Assembly: GCA_002414665.1 (NCBI GenBank)
Contig: DIAF01000038.1
Location: forward strand, 81,652-145,651
DNA length: 64,000 nucleotides
DNA from: Halieaceae bacterium UBA5085
Lineage (GTDB): Bacteria > Pseudomonadota > Gammaproteobacteria > Pseudomonadales > Halieaceae
Direction of reading: 5' to 3'
This document shows positions 35,181 through 44,050 of this stretch, piece after piece; position 1 is the first letter of the stretch, and every line of letters begins with the position of its first letter. The translations under genes and the position numbers were made by a program. The notes beneath the pieces were generated by a model. That model made no database searches and was not told where the DNA came from. It saw only the letters and a list, made by a program, of their open reading frames with translations.

Positions 35181-36221
35181 TCACCGATCGGTCGTTGCAT
35201 CATCCAGCCTCACACTCAGCGCCACGGACTCCGCGCCACGCAGCAGGTCGAAAGACACCTCGCTCGCTGAGCGCATGGCCTGGTAGAGTCGCATGGTGTT
35301 CGCGGGGTCTGACAGGGACAAGCCGTTTACCGCCACTACCAGATCACCCGGGCGGAAGCCTAATTGCTTGAATTGCTCCCGGTGCTGTCCCGGCGTCACC
35401 CGGTAGCCACGCAGCACGCCCTCTTCACGGACCGCACTGATACGCACCAGGTCGGCGAGGGACTGCGGATCCTCATACAACTGATCGCGATAGGCCGCCG
35501 CCAAGGCTGCGGACTCGGCGTCCGTGCGACGATCTATTACCGTCGCTGCAGACGCGGCAGGAGCCGCGCTGCGGGGCACCCGGCTCTGCGCGCCGGTCAA
35601 CTGTGCATCCAGCGCGGAGGGCGGATACAGACGCAACAGCTCGTAGGTGCCGCCATTGTCGAGCACAACCTGATCCGGCATGACCTTCGCCAGCAGCACT
35701 CTACCGGCAACCGGCAATTCGTCGTCCACCGAGTAAATGGCCTGGCGGCCGCGGTGCTCGATGACTGCACTGCCCTCGCCGGCGGCATTGAAGGCGATAA
35801 TGCCGCGCAGTGTGAGTTCCAACCGGCTATCTCGAGCTCCGCGTTCGATCCCCTCGCGCGCACTGCGCACCTCGCTGGCACTGGCCACCGCCGTCTCGAC
35901 TTCCGACGCCGCGCCGGGATCGCCGAACAAGGCCCAGCCACGCAGCGCCTCGATGTCCACCTGGGTCCTGCCGCCAGCCGCAGTAATGGCCTGCGCCGGA
36001 GGGTTGATCACCTCACCTTCCAGCCTGGTCCCGGGCGCCACCGGGAACAGCGCCCAGAACAGCTGCACCGCGGCCGCCAACATCCAGAGACACGCCAGCC
36101 ACACCACCCCCCTGCGCAACCAGAGGACATTGCGCGGCTGACTCAAGGCCGAGAACAGACGCAGCAAACCATCGACCGTCTTCCCTGCGATGCTGCTGTG
36201 ACTCAGTGAACCTGCGGCCAA
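35181..36221 (-). CDS. gspC: Type II secretion inner-membrane protein C with PDZ domain
   Basis: A single TM segment (WLACLWMLAAAVQLFWALF), the homology region that contacts GspD (LTLRGIIAFNAAGEGSAVIE...) and a C-terminal PDZ-like domain (YRVTPGQHREQFKQLGFRPGDLVVAVNG) identify GspC. It recruits substrates and links the inner-membrane platform to the secretin. I place the start at TTG 36221 because GGGAGAG lies just upstream. The ATG at 36296 has no ribosome-binding site and falls at the predicted transcription start. It is the first gene of the gsp operon. Confidence 0.9.
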   Translation of the reverse strand: MAAGSLSHSSIAGKTVDGLLRLFSALSQPRNVLWLRRGVVWLACLWMLAAAVQLFWALFPVAPGTRLEGEVINPPAQAITAAGGRTQVDIEALRGWALFGDPGAASEVETAVASASEVRSAREGIERGARDSRLELTLRGIIAFNAAGEGSAVIEHRGRQAIYSVDDELPVAGRVLLAKVMPDQVVLDNGGTYELLRLYPPSALDAQLTGAQSRVPRSAAPAASAATVIDRRTDAESAALAAAYRDQLYEDPQSLADLVRISAVREEGVLRGYRVTPGQHREQFKQLGFRPGDLVVAVNGLSLSDPANTMRLYQAMRSASEVSFDLLRGAESVALSVRLDDATTDR

Positions 36222-36299
36222 TGCTCTCTCCCGATATGCCCCCGCACGCCAGAGGCGGCCCGCCGGGGGGAACGCCTCGATTATAGGGTGCGCCATTAA

Positions 36300-36328
36300 A
36301 AGATAAAACCGTGACGGTTGTGTGACAG
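36300..36328 (-). promoter_or_regulatory. Candidate sigma-70 promoter of the gsp operon
   Basis: On the minus strand CTGTCA (36328-36323) and TATCTT (36305-36300) are separated by exactly 17 bases; each matches 4 of 6 consensus bases. Transcription would begin near 36293, leaving about 70 bases before the TTG start of gspC. Weak on its own, but position and spacing fit. Confidence 0.3.
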
Positions 36329-36428
36329 CGAGATGACCACCTGGTTATGCCACCGTGTCTTCGATGGACAGGAACAGGCCAGTTGACTAACCTTGCCCGC
36401 TGCCGACACCTTTTCAGGAGCAAGACCG

Positions 36429-37397
36429 ATGGGACGCATATTCAACGACAATTCGGAAACCATTGGCGGCACACCGCTGGTCCGCATCAATCACATCAGT
36501 ACTGGCAATGTGTACGCCAAACTCGAGAATCGCAACCCGGCCATGTCGGTAAAGTGCCGCATCGGGACCAGCATGGTGCTGGCGGCAGAGCGGGACGGCA
36601 GCCTGAAGCCCGGCATGACCATTGTTGAACCCACCAGCGGCAACACCGGCATCGCGCTGGCCTTCGTCGCTGCAGCACGCGGCTACGGCTGCACGCTGAC
36701 CATGCCAAACACCATGAGCCTGGAGCGACGAAAATTGATGAAGGCGCTGGGCGCGGACATCATCCTCACTGACGGCAGCAAGGGCATGCCCGCCGCCATC
36801 GCTCAGGCGGAGGACATCATCGCCTCGGACCCCGACCGCTATTGGGGCGCACGCCAGTTTGAGAACCCCGCCAACCCGGCAATCCACGAAAGCACGACCG
36901 GACCGGAGATCTGGCAGGACACCGAGGGTGCGATCGACATTCTGGTTGCCGGTGTTGGCACCGGGGGCACCCTGACCGGCACCTCGCGCTACATCAAGGG
37001 CACCGCGGGCAAGGCCATCCAGACGGTGGCGGTCGAACCTGCGAGCACGACTGTCATCACCGCAGCCAAGGCGGGCACAGAGCCCACCCATGCGCCGCAC
37101 AAGATACAGGGAATCGGCGCCGGATTTCTGCCCGCCAACCTGGATCTGTCCATGGTCGACCGCGTGGAGCAGGTCAGCAACGAGGACGCGATGTCCTGGG
37201 CGCACAAACTGATGCAGCAGGAGGGCATTCTCGCCGGTGTGTCCTGCGGTGCCGCGATGGCTGTTGCCGACCGCGTATCACGCGAGCCTGAGAATGCGGG
37301 CAAGATGGTTGTGGTAATACTCCCGGATTCCGGCGAGCGCTACCTGAGCGCCGCGCTGTTCGAAGGCCGCTTCAGTGAAAACGAAATGGTGCAGTAG
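36429..37397 (+). CDS. cysK: Cysteine synthase A (O-acetylserine sulfhydrylase)
   Basis: A 322-residue PLP enzyme that makes cysteine from O-acetylserine and sulfide. The Schiff-base lysine is in NPAMSVKCRIGTSM, the substrate loop TSGNTGIAL follows, and GVGTGGTLTGTSRY binds the PLP phosphate. The ATG at 36429 is preceded by CAGGAG. It is divergent from the gsp operon and convergent with an acetyltransferase gene (12 bases between stops). Confidence 0.96.
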   Translation: MGRIFNDNSETIGGTPLVRINHISTGNVYAKLENRNPAMSVKCRIGTSMVLAAERDGSLKPGMTIVEPTSGNTGIALAFVAAARGYGCTLTMPNTMSLERRKLMKALGADIILTDGSKGMPAAIAQAEDIIASDPDRYWGARQFENPANPAIHESTTGPEIWQDTEGAIDILVAGVGTGGTLTGTSRYIKGTAGKAIQTVAVEPASTTVITAAKAGTEPTHAPHKIQGIGAGFLPANLDLSMVDRVEQVSNEDAMSWAHKLMQQEGILAGVSCGAAMAVADRVSREPENAGKMVVVILPDSGERYLSAALFEGRFSENEMVQ

Positions 37398-37409
37398 CCT
37401 GCAGGCCGG

Positions 37410-38009
37410 TCAGCGCCCCTCCCGCAGCTGCGCCAGACGCCGCTTTACGGCAGGCCACTCGGTATCCAGTACACTGAAGTACACGGAGTCCCGCGAGTAG
37501 TCATTTTGCACAATGCGGTGTTTACGCAGCACGCCCTCCCGGATCGCGCCGATCCGCTCCAGCGCGCGCTGTGAGCGCAAATTGCGCGAATCAGCCTTGA
37601 ACTCCACCCGCAGGCAGCGCAGCCGTTCGAAGGCGTGGGTGAGCAGCAACAGCTTGGTTTCCGTGTTGATTCCCGTGCGCTGCCATTCCTGACCCAGCCA
37701 GGTCCAGCCGATCTCAAGGCTGCGATGCTCGGGCAACATATTCAGGTAGCGCGTACTGCCGACAATCTTGCCTTTGGCGTTCTCGACAATCGCCCAGGCC
37801 TGCTCACCGGGTGCAGCAACGGCCTCATCGATCCACTGTCGCGTATCCGCCAGGTCGATGAAGCAGCTGCGCGGCATGTAGGCCCAGTCAGGGGCATGGC
37901 AGCCACGCAGGAAGAGGCCCTGTGCGTGCGCCTGCGAGAGTGGTTCCAGTCGCACCTGCTCACCATGCAGCACTCGCGTATGGCCCTCGGCGCCGGGGAG
38001 AGCGTTCAT
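37410..38009 (-). CDS. GNAT-family N-acetyltransferase (RimJ/RimL-like)
   Basis: This 199-residue protein fits the GNAT subgroup with LEIGWTWLGQEWQRTGINTETKLLLL, in which the acetyl-CoA loop Q/R-x-x-G-x-N/T is recognisable, and ERLRCLRVEFKADSRNLRSQRALERIGA. Such proteins acetylate ribosomal or other protein N-termini, or small amines. The target is unknown. Its ATG overlaps the stop of the quinone oxidoreductase gene (ATGA), so the two are translationally coupled. Confidence 0.88.
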   Translation of the reverse strand: MNALPGAEGHTRVLHGEQVRLEPLSQAHAQGLFLRGCHAPDWAYMPRSCFIDLADTRQWIDEAVAAPGEQAWAIVENAKGKIVGSTRYLNMLPEHRSLEIGWTWLGQEWQRTGINTETKLLLLTHAFERLRCLRVEFKADSRNLRSQRALERIGAIREGVLRKHRIVQNDYSRDSVYFSVLDTEWPAVKRRLAQLREGR

Positions 38010-38989
38010 GGCAGCAGCAGTGTCGAGCCGGTGGTCACGCGGGATTCCAAATCGATATGGGCGCGCGCGACCTCCGCCAGCGGGTAACGCTGACCTATAC
38101 TAACCTTTACCTCACCTGCCAGCAGACGATCGAATACCGCCGCAGAGGACATGCGCAGGTCTTCGGTGGATGCGGTGTAGGTCAGCAGCGTGGGGCGGGT
38201 AACATAAAGCGAACCCATGTTGGCCAGGGTCTGCAGGTCCAGTGGCTCAGGCTTGCCGGAGGCATTGCCGAAACTGACCAGCATGCCGCGCGGCTGGAGG
38301 CTGGCGAGCGAGGCATCGAAGGTGTCTCGGCCTACACCGTCATAGACCACAGGCACACCCTGCCCACCTGTCAGCTCACGCACCCGCTCTGCAACGTTGT
38401 CGTCGGCGTAATTCACCACGTGCGCATAGCCGTGCGCCAGTGCCAGCTCCGCCTTCGCCGCTGAACTGACCGTGCCGATGACCGTAACGCCCAGGGCGCT
38501 CGCCCACTGGCCAAACAGCAGCCCCACACCACCTGCCGCTGCATGAAACAGGCAGGTCTGACCGGCTTTGAGCGGGAACACCCGCTGCAGCAGGAACTCG
38601 GTGGTCTGCCCCTTCAACAGGGCAGCGGCAGCCGTTTCGAAGTCAATGCCGTCGGGGATGCTGACCAGCCGTGAGGCCGGCAGGTTCACCGCCTCGGCGT
38701 AGGCACCAAACAGGGCCGAGCAGTAGGCGACACGGTCCCCAACGGCGAACCCGGCACCGTCCCCAACCGCGGTTACGACACCGGCGCCCTCCATACCCAG
38801 CCCGCTGGGTAGTGGGATCGGGTACAAGCCACTGCGGTGGTAGGTGTCGATAAAGTTGAGACCGATGGCCCGTTGCGTCACGGTCACCATGCCAGGCCCC
38901 GGCGGCGGCAATTCAACATCCACCAGCTGCATAACCTCGGGTCCGCCCGTCGTCTCGATTCGAACCGCTTTGACAGTTCTTGCCTGCAT
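38006..38989 (-). CDS. NADPH:quinone oxidoreductase (zinc-independent MDR)
   Basis: A 327-residue medium-chain dehydrogenase/reductase of the QorA type. It has GLNFIDTYHRSGLYP, the NADPH-binding AAAGGVGLLFGQWA and VYDGVGRDTFDASL, and no zinc-ligand cysteines. It reduces quinones or enones with NADPH. It is upstream of and coupled to the GNAT gene, and divergent from the DEAD-box helicase gene. Confidence 0.93.
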   Translation of the reverse strand: MQARTVKAVRIETTGGPEVMQLVDVELPPPGPGMVTVTQRAIGLNFIDTYHRSGLYPIPLPSGLGMEGAGVVTAVGDGAGFAVGDRVAYCSALFGAYAEAVNLPASRLVSIPDGIDFETAAAALLKGQTTEFLLQRVFPLKAGQTCLFHAAAGGVGLLFGQWASALGVTVIGTVSSAAKAELALAHGYAHVVNYADDNVAERVRELTGGQGVPVVYDGVGRDTFDASLASLQPRGMLVSFGNASGKPEPLDLQTLANMGSLYVTRPTLLTYTASTEDLRMSSAAVFDRLLAGEVKVSIGQRYPLAEVARAHIDLESRVTTGSTLLLP

Positions 38990-39121
38990 GCGACCGCCTG
39001 TTCCGCGTGAAAATAATACCCCTTAGTGTGCCAAACAAGCGATGCAGAGGAAACGACTGTTTACTGTTGGCCAGCCGTGTCGGGTATACGCCGCCAGCGT
39101 GATACACTCCAATCTCTTATA

Positions 39122-39144
39122 AGCGCGGGTAAAGCACCCGCGCT
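39122..39144 (+). promoter_or_regulatory. GC-rich hairpin in the 5' leader of the DEAD-box helicase gene
   Basis: AGCGCGGGT (39122-39130) and ACCCGCGCT (39136-39144) form a perfect 9-bp stem with a 5-base loop (AAAGC). It ends 10 bases before the helicase ATG, so it abuts or restricts the ribosome-binding region (CACGAG). No U-tract follows, which argues against a terminator. A structure that the RNA helicase itself could open (autoregulation) is a reasonable inference. Confidence 0.5.
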
Positions 39145-39154
39145 GCTGCACGAG

Positions 39155-40489
39155 ATGACCCATGTGTTAGAGAACCTCGACCTTGATCGCAGCCTGCAAC
39201 TTGCGCTGGAGGAGCTGGCTTTCGGGCGGCCCACAGCGGTACAGCAGGAGGTTATTCCCCTGGCGCTGGCAGGGACTGACCTGCGTGTGAGCGCCCCCAC
39301 GGGCAGCGGCAAGACGCTGGCCTATTTACTGCCGGGCCTGCAGGCCCTGCTACGGGACACTCTGCCCACGGGCGGTGGGACACTCATGCTGGTACTGGTA
39401 CCCACGCGGGAACTGGCCCGGCAAGTGCTGAAAAGCTGCCGCCAGTTGCTGGCCAAGAGCCCACTGCGTGCGGATGCCCTGACCGGTGGTGCCGACTTCA
39501 AGTACCAGAAATCGCTGCTGCGGAAAAATCCTGAGGTGGTCATTGCGACTCCGGGGCGCCTGCTGGAGCACTGCGAGCACAGAAGCGCCGACCTCAGCGG
39601 CCTGAAAGTACTGGTCATTGACGAGGCGGACCGCATGCTGGATATGGGGTTCAGGGACGATGTCCTGAAAATAGCCGCGTTCTGCCCGCCGCAGCGGCAA
39701 ACCCTGCTGCTGTCGGCTACGCTGCACGCACGCGGGCTCGGAGACATGAGCGCAGCGTTGCAGAAAGACCCTGTCACGGTAAGCTGCGGTGACATCCGCG
39801 CCGCCCACGAAAGCATTCATCACCAGAGGATTCTCGCCGACAACCAGGACCACAAGGACAAACTGCTGCTGGCACTGCTGCAGGACAGTGGCCGCAAACA
39901 GCTGGTCTTTGCCAACAAGCGCAGTACAGCGTCCCGGCTGGCTGATTATCTGCGCCACCACGGTCTGCGGGCGGGCTGCCTGCACGGCGAGATGAGTACC
40001 GAGGAACGCAAGGCCATTGTCACGCGCTTCGAACAGGGCGGCGTGACCACGGTTACCGCCAGCGACGTGGCTGCACGGGGTCTGGACATACAGGGCATCG
40101 ACACGGTGATCAACTACGACCTGCCCCGCAGTGGAGACGACTACCTGCACCGCACAGGTCGTACCGGGAGAGCGGATCACAAAGGCACTGCCGTTTCCCT
40201 GGTCAGCGCTGCCGACTGGAACCTGATGATCAGCATCCAGCGATACCTGAAGATCGAGATGGAACCGCGCTCGCTCCCTGGCCTGAAGGCACGCTATGCC
40301 GGGCCAAAAAAGATGAAATCCTCAGGCAAGGCCAGCGGCAGCAAGAAAAAGGCCCCCGCAGTCAAAAAGAAGGTGCGGGCGCGGGACACCAAAGCCAAGG
40401 GTAAGCCGCGCAAGTCTCCGGCCGCACGCCCCGCTAACGATGGCTTTGCACCGCTAATGAAGAAACGGCGTGAACCCGACAAGGATTAG
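39155..40489 (+). CDS. DEAD-box ATP-dependent RNA helicase
   Basis: A 444-residue helicase with the Q motif (FGRPTAVQQEVIPLAL), motif I (APTGSGKT), Ia (PTRELA), Ib (TPGR), II (DEAD), III (SAT), IV (LVFANKR), V (ASDVAARGLD) and VI (HRTGRTGR). A basic Lys/Ala/Pro-rich tail (about 375-444) probably binds RNA non-specifically. It most resembles SrmB/RhlE-like proteins acting in ribosome assembly or RNA turnover. The start is the ATG at 39155; the long upstream reading includes the hairpin leader. Confidence 0.93.
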   Translation: MTHVLENLDLDRSLQLALEELAFGRPTAVQQEVIPLALAGTDLRVSAPTGSGKTLAYLLPGLQALLRDTLPTGGGTLMLVLVPTRELARQVLKSCRQLLAKSPLRADALTGGADFKYQKSLLRKNPEVVIATPGRLLEHCEHRSADLSGLKVLVIDEADRMLDMGFRDDVLKIAAFCPPQRQTLLLSATLHARGLGDMSAALQKDPVTVSCGDIRAAHESIHHQRILADNQDHKDKLLLALLQDSGRKQLVFANKRSTASRLADYLRHHGLRAGCLHGEMSTEERKAIVTRFEQGGVTTVTASDVAARGLDIQGIDTVINYDLPRSGDDYLHRTGRTGRADHKGTAVSLVSAADWNLMISIQRYLKIEMEPRSLPGLKARYAGPKKMKSSGKASGSKKKAPAVKKKVRARDTKAKGKPRKSPAARPANDGFAPLMKKRREPDKD

Positions 40490-40636
40490 GGTCGGCTATT
40501 CAACCGGCGCAGGCGTTTGGCGGCCGAACCAGCCAGGGATGGCGGAGAGCTTCGCGATCAGCTGGCCATCGCCTTCATTCCGCATCCCCGCCACTATCCG
40601 TTAAACTATGCCTGTATTTTCAGGAAGCTCCGGATT

Positions 40637-42667
40637 ATGAACAACCCTCTGTTGGAAAAGAACCTCCTGCCGCCATTCTCCGCCATCCGCGCGGAGCATG
40701 TTGAACCGGCACTACGCACGCTCATTGAACGCCACAAGGCCGAACTTGAAAGGCTGCTTGCCGAGCCCGGTCCCCGCAGCTGGGACTCTCTGGTCGCACC
40801 TATCGAGGCCATGGACGACGAGTTGGCGCAGGCCTGGTCACCCGTCGGTCATTTGAACGGTGTGCTGAACAGCGAGGCGCTGCGATCCGCCTACAACGCC
40901 TGCCTGCCACTACTCTCCGAATACCGTACCTGGGTGGGCCAGAATTCTGCGCTGTATGCCGCCTACCGCGAACTTGCAGAGAGCCCGGGATTTGCCGACC
41001 TCAGCCAGCCGCAGCAGCAGTCGGTACGCTATGCCCTGCGCGACTTCGAACTGGCCGGTGTCGCACTCCCCGAGGCCGGCAAACAACGCTTCGGAGAAAT
41101 ACATCAGCGCCTGTCCGAACTCAGCAGTCGCTTCAGCGATAACGTGCTGGATGCCACTAACGCCTGGACCAAACACGTCACTCCGGAACAACTTCAGGGC
41201 ATGCCGGCCTCGGCGCTTGACAGCGCCGCACAGACCGCTCGACAGCGCGATCTTGACGGCTGCCTGCTGACACTGGATTTCCCCTCGGTTTACCCGGTGT
41301 TGACCTACTGTGACGACCGCGCGCTGCGCCGCGAGGTGTACCTCGCCAATGTAACCCGCGCCTCCGAGATCGGCCCCCACGGCGGCCAGTTTGACAACAG
41401 CTCGCTGATGACAGATATCCTCGACCTGCGCCAGGAACTTGCTCGTCTGCTTGGTTTTGCTCACTATGCCGAATGCTCACTGGCGACCAAGATGGCCGAC
41501 AGCCCTGAACGCGTGATCGAATTCCTCACTGAGCTGGCGGAACGCTCCAGGCCGCAGGCGCAGGCAGAATGGCGGGAATTGTGCGCCTTCGCGGAGAGCG
41601 AGCACGGCCTTGCGCAGCTCAAGCCCTGGGACGTGGCCTATTACAGCGAGAAGCTGCGCCAGCAAACCTTCAGCATCTCGCAGGAGGAGCTGCGCCCCTA
41701 TTTACCGGTAGACCGGGTTTTAAGTGGACTTTTTGAAGTGGTTCAACGCCTCTATGGCGTCACGGTCAGCGAGCTGAACGACTTCGACAGCTATCACCCG
41801 GACGTACGCCTGTTTGAAATCAGCCAGGAAGGGAAAGCGCTTGCGCGCTTCTACCTCGACCTGTATGCACGCAGCCACAAACGCGGCGGCGCGTGGATGG
41901 ACGATTGCCGGGTGCGACGCTTGACGCCTGAGGGCCTGCAGTTACCGGCGGCCTACCTGGTCTGCAACTTTACCGCCCCGGTGGGCAACCAACCTTCACT
42001 GCTCACCGAGAATGAGCTGGTGACACTGTTCCATGAGTTTGGGCACGGATTGCACCACATGTTGACAGCACAGCATGTCGCGGCAGTTTCAGGCATTAAT
42101 GGAGTAGCCTGGGACGCAGTGGAGTTGCCCAGCCAGTTCCTGGAGAACTGGTGCTACCAGCCCGAGGCGCTTGCTTTCATCTCCGGTCATGTGGAATCCG
42201 GGGAGCCCTTACCTCAGACCCTGCTGGACAAGATGCTGGCCGCGCGGAATTTCCAGTCCGGAATGCAGATGATGCGTCAGTTGGAATTTGCCCTGTTCGA
42301 CTTCCAGCTACACCAGCGCTGGGGAGAACCCGGGGTTACGGTACAGGGATTGCTGGACGATGTACGGGCCCGCGTCGCGGTCGTTCCCGCAGTGCCGGAG
42401 AACCGTTTCCAGCACGCTTTCAGCCACATCTTTGCCGGTGGCTATGCAGCGGGTTACTACAGCTACAAATGGGCCGAGGTACTGTCCGCCGATGCCTTTG
42501 CCCGGTTTGAAGAAGAGGGCATCTTCAACCCGCACACCGGCAACGACTTCCGGCGACACATCCTTGAAGCCGGCGGCTCGCAGGACGCGATGGCACTGTT
42601 TGTGGCCTTCCGCGGCCGGGAGCCGGACGTTGAACCACTGCTACGGCATAGCGGCATCGCGGCGTAG
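40637..42667 (+). CDS. prlC: Oligopeptidase A, M3 family
   Basis: A 676-residue cytoplasmic zinc oligopeptidase that degrades signal peptides and small peptides. The zinc motif HEFGHGLHH starts at residue 466, with NGVAWDAVELPSQFLENW supplying the third ligand downstream. The N-terminus (NPLLEKNLLPPFSAIRAEHVEPAL) is typical of PrlC. The long reading from 40517 is rejected: the family N-terminus begins at the ATG at 40637, preceded by AGGAAG. It is convergent with the PTPS-like gene (9 bases between stops). Confidence 0.96.
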   Translation: MNNPLLEKNLLPPFSAIRAEHVEPALRTLIERHKAELERLLAEPGPRSWDSLVAPIEAMDDELAQAWSPVGHLNGVLNSEALRSAYNACLPLLSEYRTWVGQNSALYAAYRELAESPGFADLSQPQQQSVRYALRDFELAGVALPEAGKQRFGEIHQRLSELSSRFSDNVLDATNAWTKHVTPEQLQGMPASALDSAAQTARQRDLDGCLLTLDFPSVYPVLTYCDDRALRREVYLANVTRASEIGPHGGQFDNSSLMTDILDLRQELARLLGFAHYAECSLATKMADSPERVIEFLTELAERSRPQAQAEWRELCAFAESEHGLAQLKPWDVAYYSEKLRQQTFSISQEELRPYLPVDRVLSGLFEVVQRLYGVTVSELNDFDSYHPDVRLFEISQEGKALARFYLDLYARSHKRGGAWMDDCRVRRLTPEGLQLPAAYLVCNFTAPVGNQPSLLTENELVTLFHEFGHGLHHMLTAQHVAAVSGINGVAWDAVELPSQFLENWCYQPEALAFISGHVESGEPLPQTLLDKMLAARNFQSGMQMMRQLEFALFDFQLHQRWGEPGVTVQGLLDDVRARVAVVPAVPENRFQHAFSHIFAGGYAAGYYSYKWAEVLSADAFARFEEEGIFNPHTGNDFRRHILEAGGSQDAMALFVAFRGREPDVEPLLRHSGIAA

Positions 42668-42676
42668 GGAACGGGC

Positions 42677-43159
42677 TCAGGGCCTGTGCCAGCTGGTGCA
42701 GCCCTTTTGCCCGGGCCCGGAGGCAACACACAACTCCACCTCGCGCAGGTCGTCTCCCTCCGAGGCCAGCAGCAGCTGTTGTAGCAGATAACGGGAGAAC
42801 TCTTCCACGGTGGCATTGCGCAGTGGCAACACCCGGGTGTCCGTCTTGAGAAAAAGCATCTCCTCACTGGCGAAATGCACACGGTAATAGGGGTCAGCAT
42901 CCTCAATGCGCTGGTGTGGCGAGTCTCCCGCCAGCACAAGATACTCGTCAAGCGCATCGCACAGCGATTTCAGACGTCGCTTGTAAACGTTGTAGTCGGC
43001 GGCAAAACCGTTGTCACCCATGGGCGCGACGATCTTTGCCGAAACAGAATAATTGTGCCCATGCAGGCGCTCGCGCTCCGTCGCCGAGAATATCGTGAAA
43101 TGCGCCGCAGAAAATTTGTGGCTCTCCTTGTCAATGTACAGCGTCGTCAAGCGCTCCAT
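42677..43159 (-). CDS. 6-pyruvoyl-tetrahydropterin synthase/QueD-family protein lacking the usual active-site Cys
   Basis: This 160-residue protein has the PTPS fold with three zinc-binding histidines: H20 (FSAAHF), H33 and H35 (LHGHNY). QueD enzymes carry a catalytic Cys four residues before HGH (CxxxHGH) and PTPS-III proteins a Glu. Here that position is R29 within TERERLHGH, flanked by E28 and E30. Canonical 6-carboxytetrahydropterin synthesis is therefore doubtful. It is divergent from an SDR and a YhhQ-type transporter gene, which suggests pterin or deazapurine chemistry. The family call is firm, the reaction is not. Confidence 0.85.
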   Translation of the reverse strand: MERLTTLYIDKESHKFSAAHFTIFSATERERLHGHNYSVSAKIVAPMGDNGFAADYNVYKRRLKSLCDALDEYLVLAGDSPHQRIEDADPYYRVHFASEEMLFLKTDTRVLPLRNATVEEFSRYLLQQLLLASEGDDLREVELCVASGPGQKGCTSWHRP

Positions 43160-43347
43160 GAGATACTTCCAACCCGGTTGCGTGAATTCATTGTCACGAC
43201 TCTACGTAAAATAGGCAAGGCTGGACCGCTGGGGCACAATGACGCTGCCACGGTATTGCGCAAACTGAATTCAGCAGACCTGCGTATTACCCGTCAGAAA
43301 CAACCGCCTCAGCATCACCACGGCGAGCAAATTATCAGGGGGACTTT

Positions 43348-44049
43348 ATGCACACTGCAGTCATTACCGGCGCCAGCGTCGGCATCGGTCGCGCCACGGC
43401 GAAGCGTTTTCTGGCGCTCGGCTACCGCGTCTACAACCTGTCGCGGCGCGCCTGCCCCGAAGCCGGCGTGGAAAATATTGTCTGCGACCTCGCCTCCGAA
43501 GCTTCCATCACCAGCGCCTGCCACACTCTGCTGCCCGTAGTGAGCGAAAGTGACACTGTCTGCCTGCTGCACAACGCGAGTCAGATGCGCAAAGACGCCG
43601 CCGGCAACTGCAGCAGTGCCAGCCTGCGCGAGGTATTGGAAACCAACGTCGTCGCTGTCAACAGCATCAACCAGCTACTGCTGCCGGCGCTCCCACGAGG
43701 CTCGAGCCTGCTTTACATCGGCTCCACCCTCTCGGAAAAGGCGGTTGCCGGTTCCTTCAGTTATGTATTGAGCAAGCATGCACAGCTCGGCATGATGCGG
43801 GCCAGCTGCCAGGACCTCATGGGCACCGGTATCCACACGGCACTGATCTGCCCCGGCTTCACCGATACGGAAATGCTGCGTACGCACATAGGCGACAACC
43901 CTGAGGTCGTTGCAGCGATCGGAAGCATGAATGCCTATGGGCGACTGATAGCGCCAGAAGAAATTGCGGAGCTGGTCGTCTGGTCACACGGTAACCCGGT
44001 GATCAACGGCAGTGTACTGCACGCCAACCTGGGACAGAAGGAAGCCTGA
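43348..44049 (+). CDS. SDR family oxidoreductase, next to PTPS-like gene
   Basis: A 233-residue short-chain dehydrogenase with TGASVGIGRATA, LHNAS in place of NNAG, a serine in YIGSTLSEK and YVLSKHA (Y-x3-K). The modified NNAG and short length recall sepiapterin-reductase-like or pteridine-related SDRs, but this is suggestive only. AGGGGG precedes the ATG. It lies 1 base before the YhhQ-type transporter gene and is divergent from the PTPS-like gene, so pteridine/deazapurine reduction is a reasonable guess. Confidence 0.85.
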   Translation: MHTAVITGASVGIGRATAKRFLALGYRVYNLSRRACPEAGVENIVCDLASEASITSACHTLLPVVSESDTVCLLHNASQMRKDAAGNCSSASLREVLETNVVAVNSINQLLLPALPRGSSLLYIGSTLSEKAVAGSFSYVLSKHAQLGMMRASCQDLMGTGIHTALICPGFTDTEMLRTHIGDNPEVVAAIGSMNAYGRLIAPEEIAELVVWSHGNPVINGSVLHANLGQKEA

Positions 44050-44050
44050 C

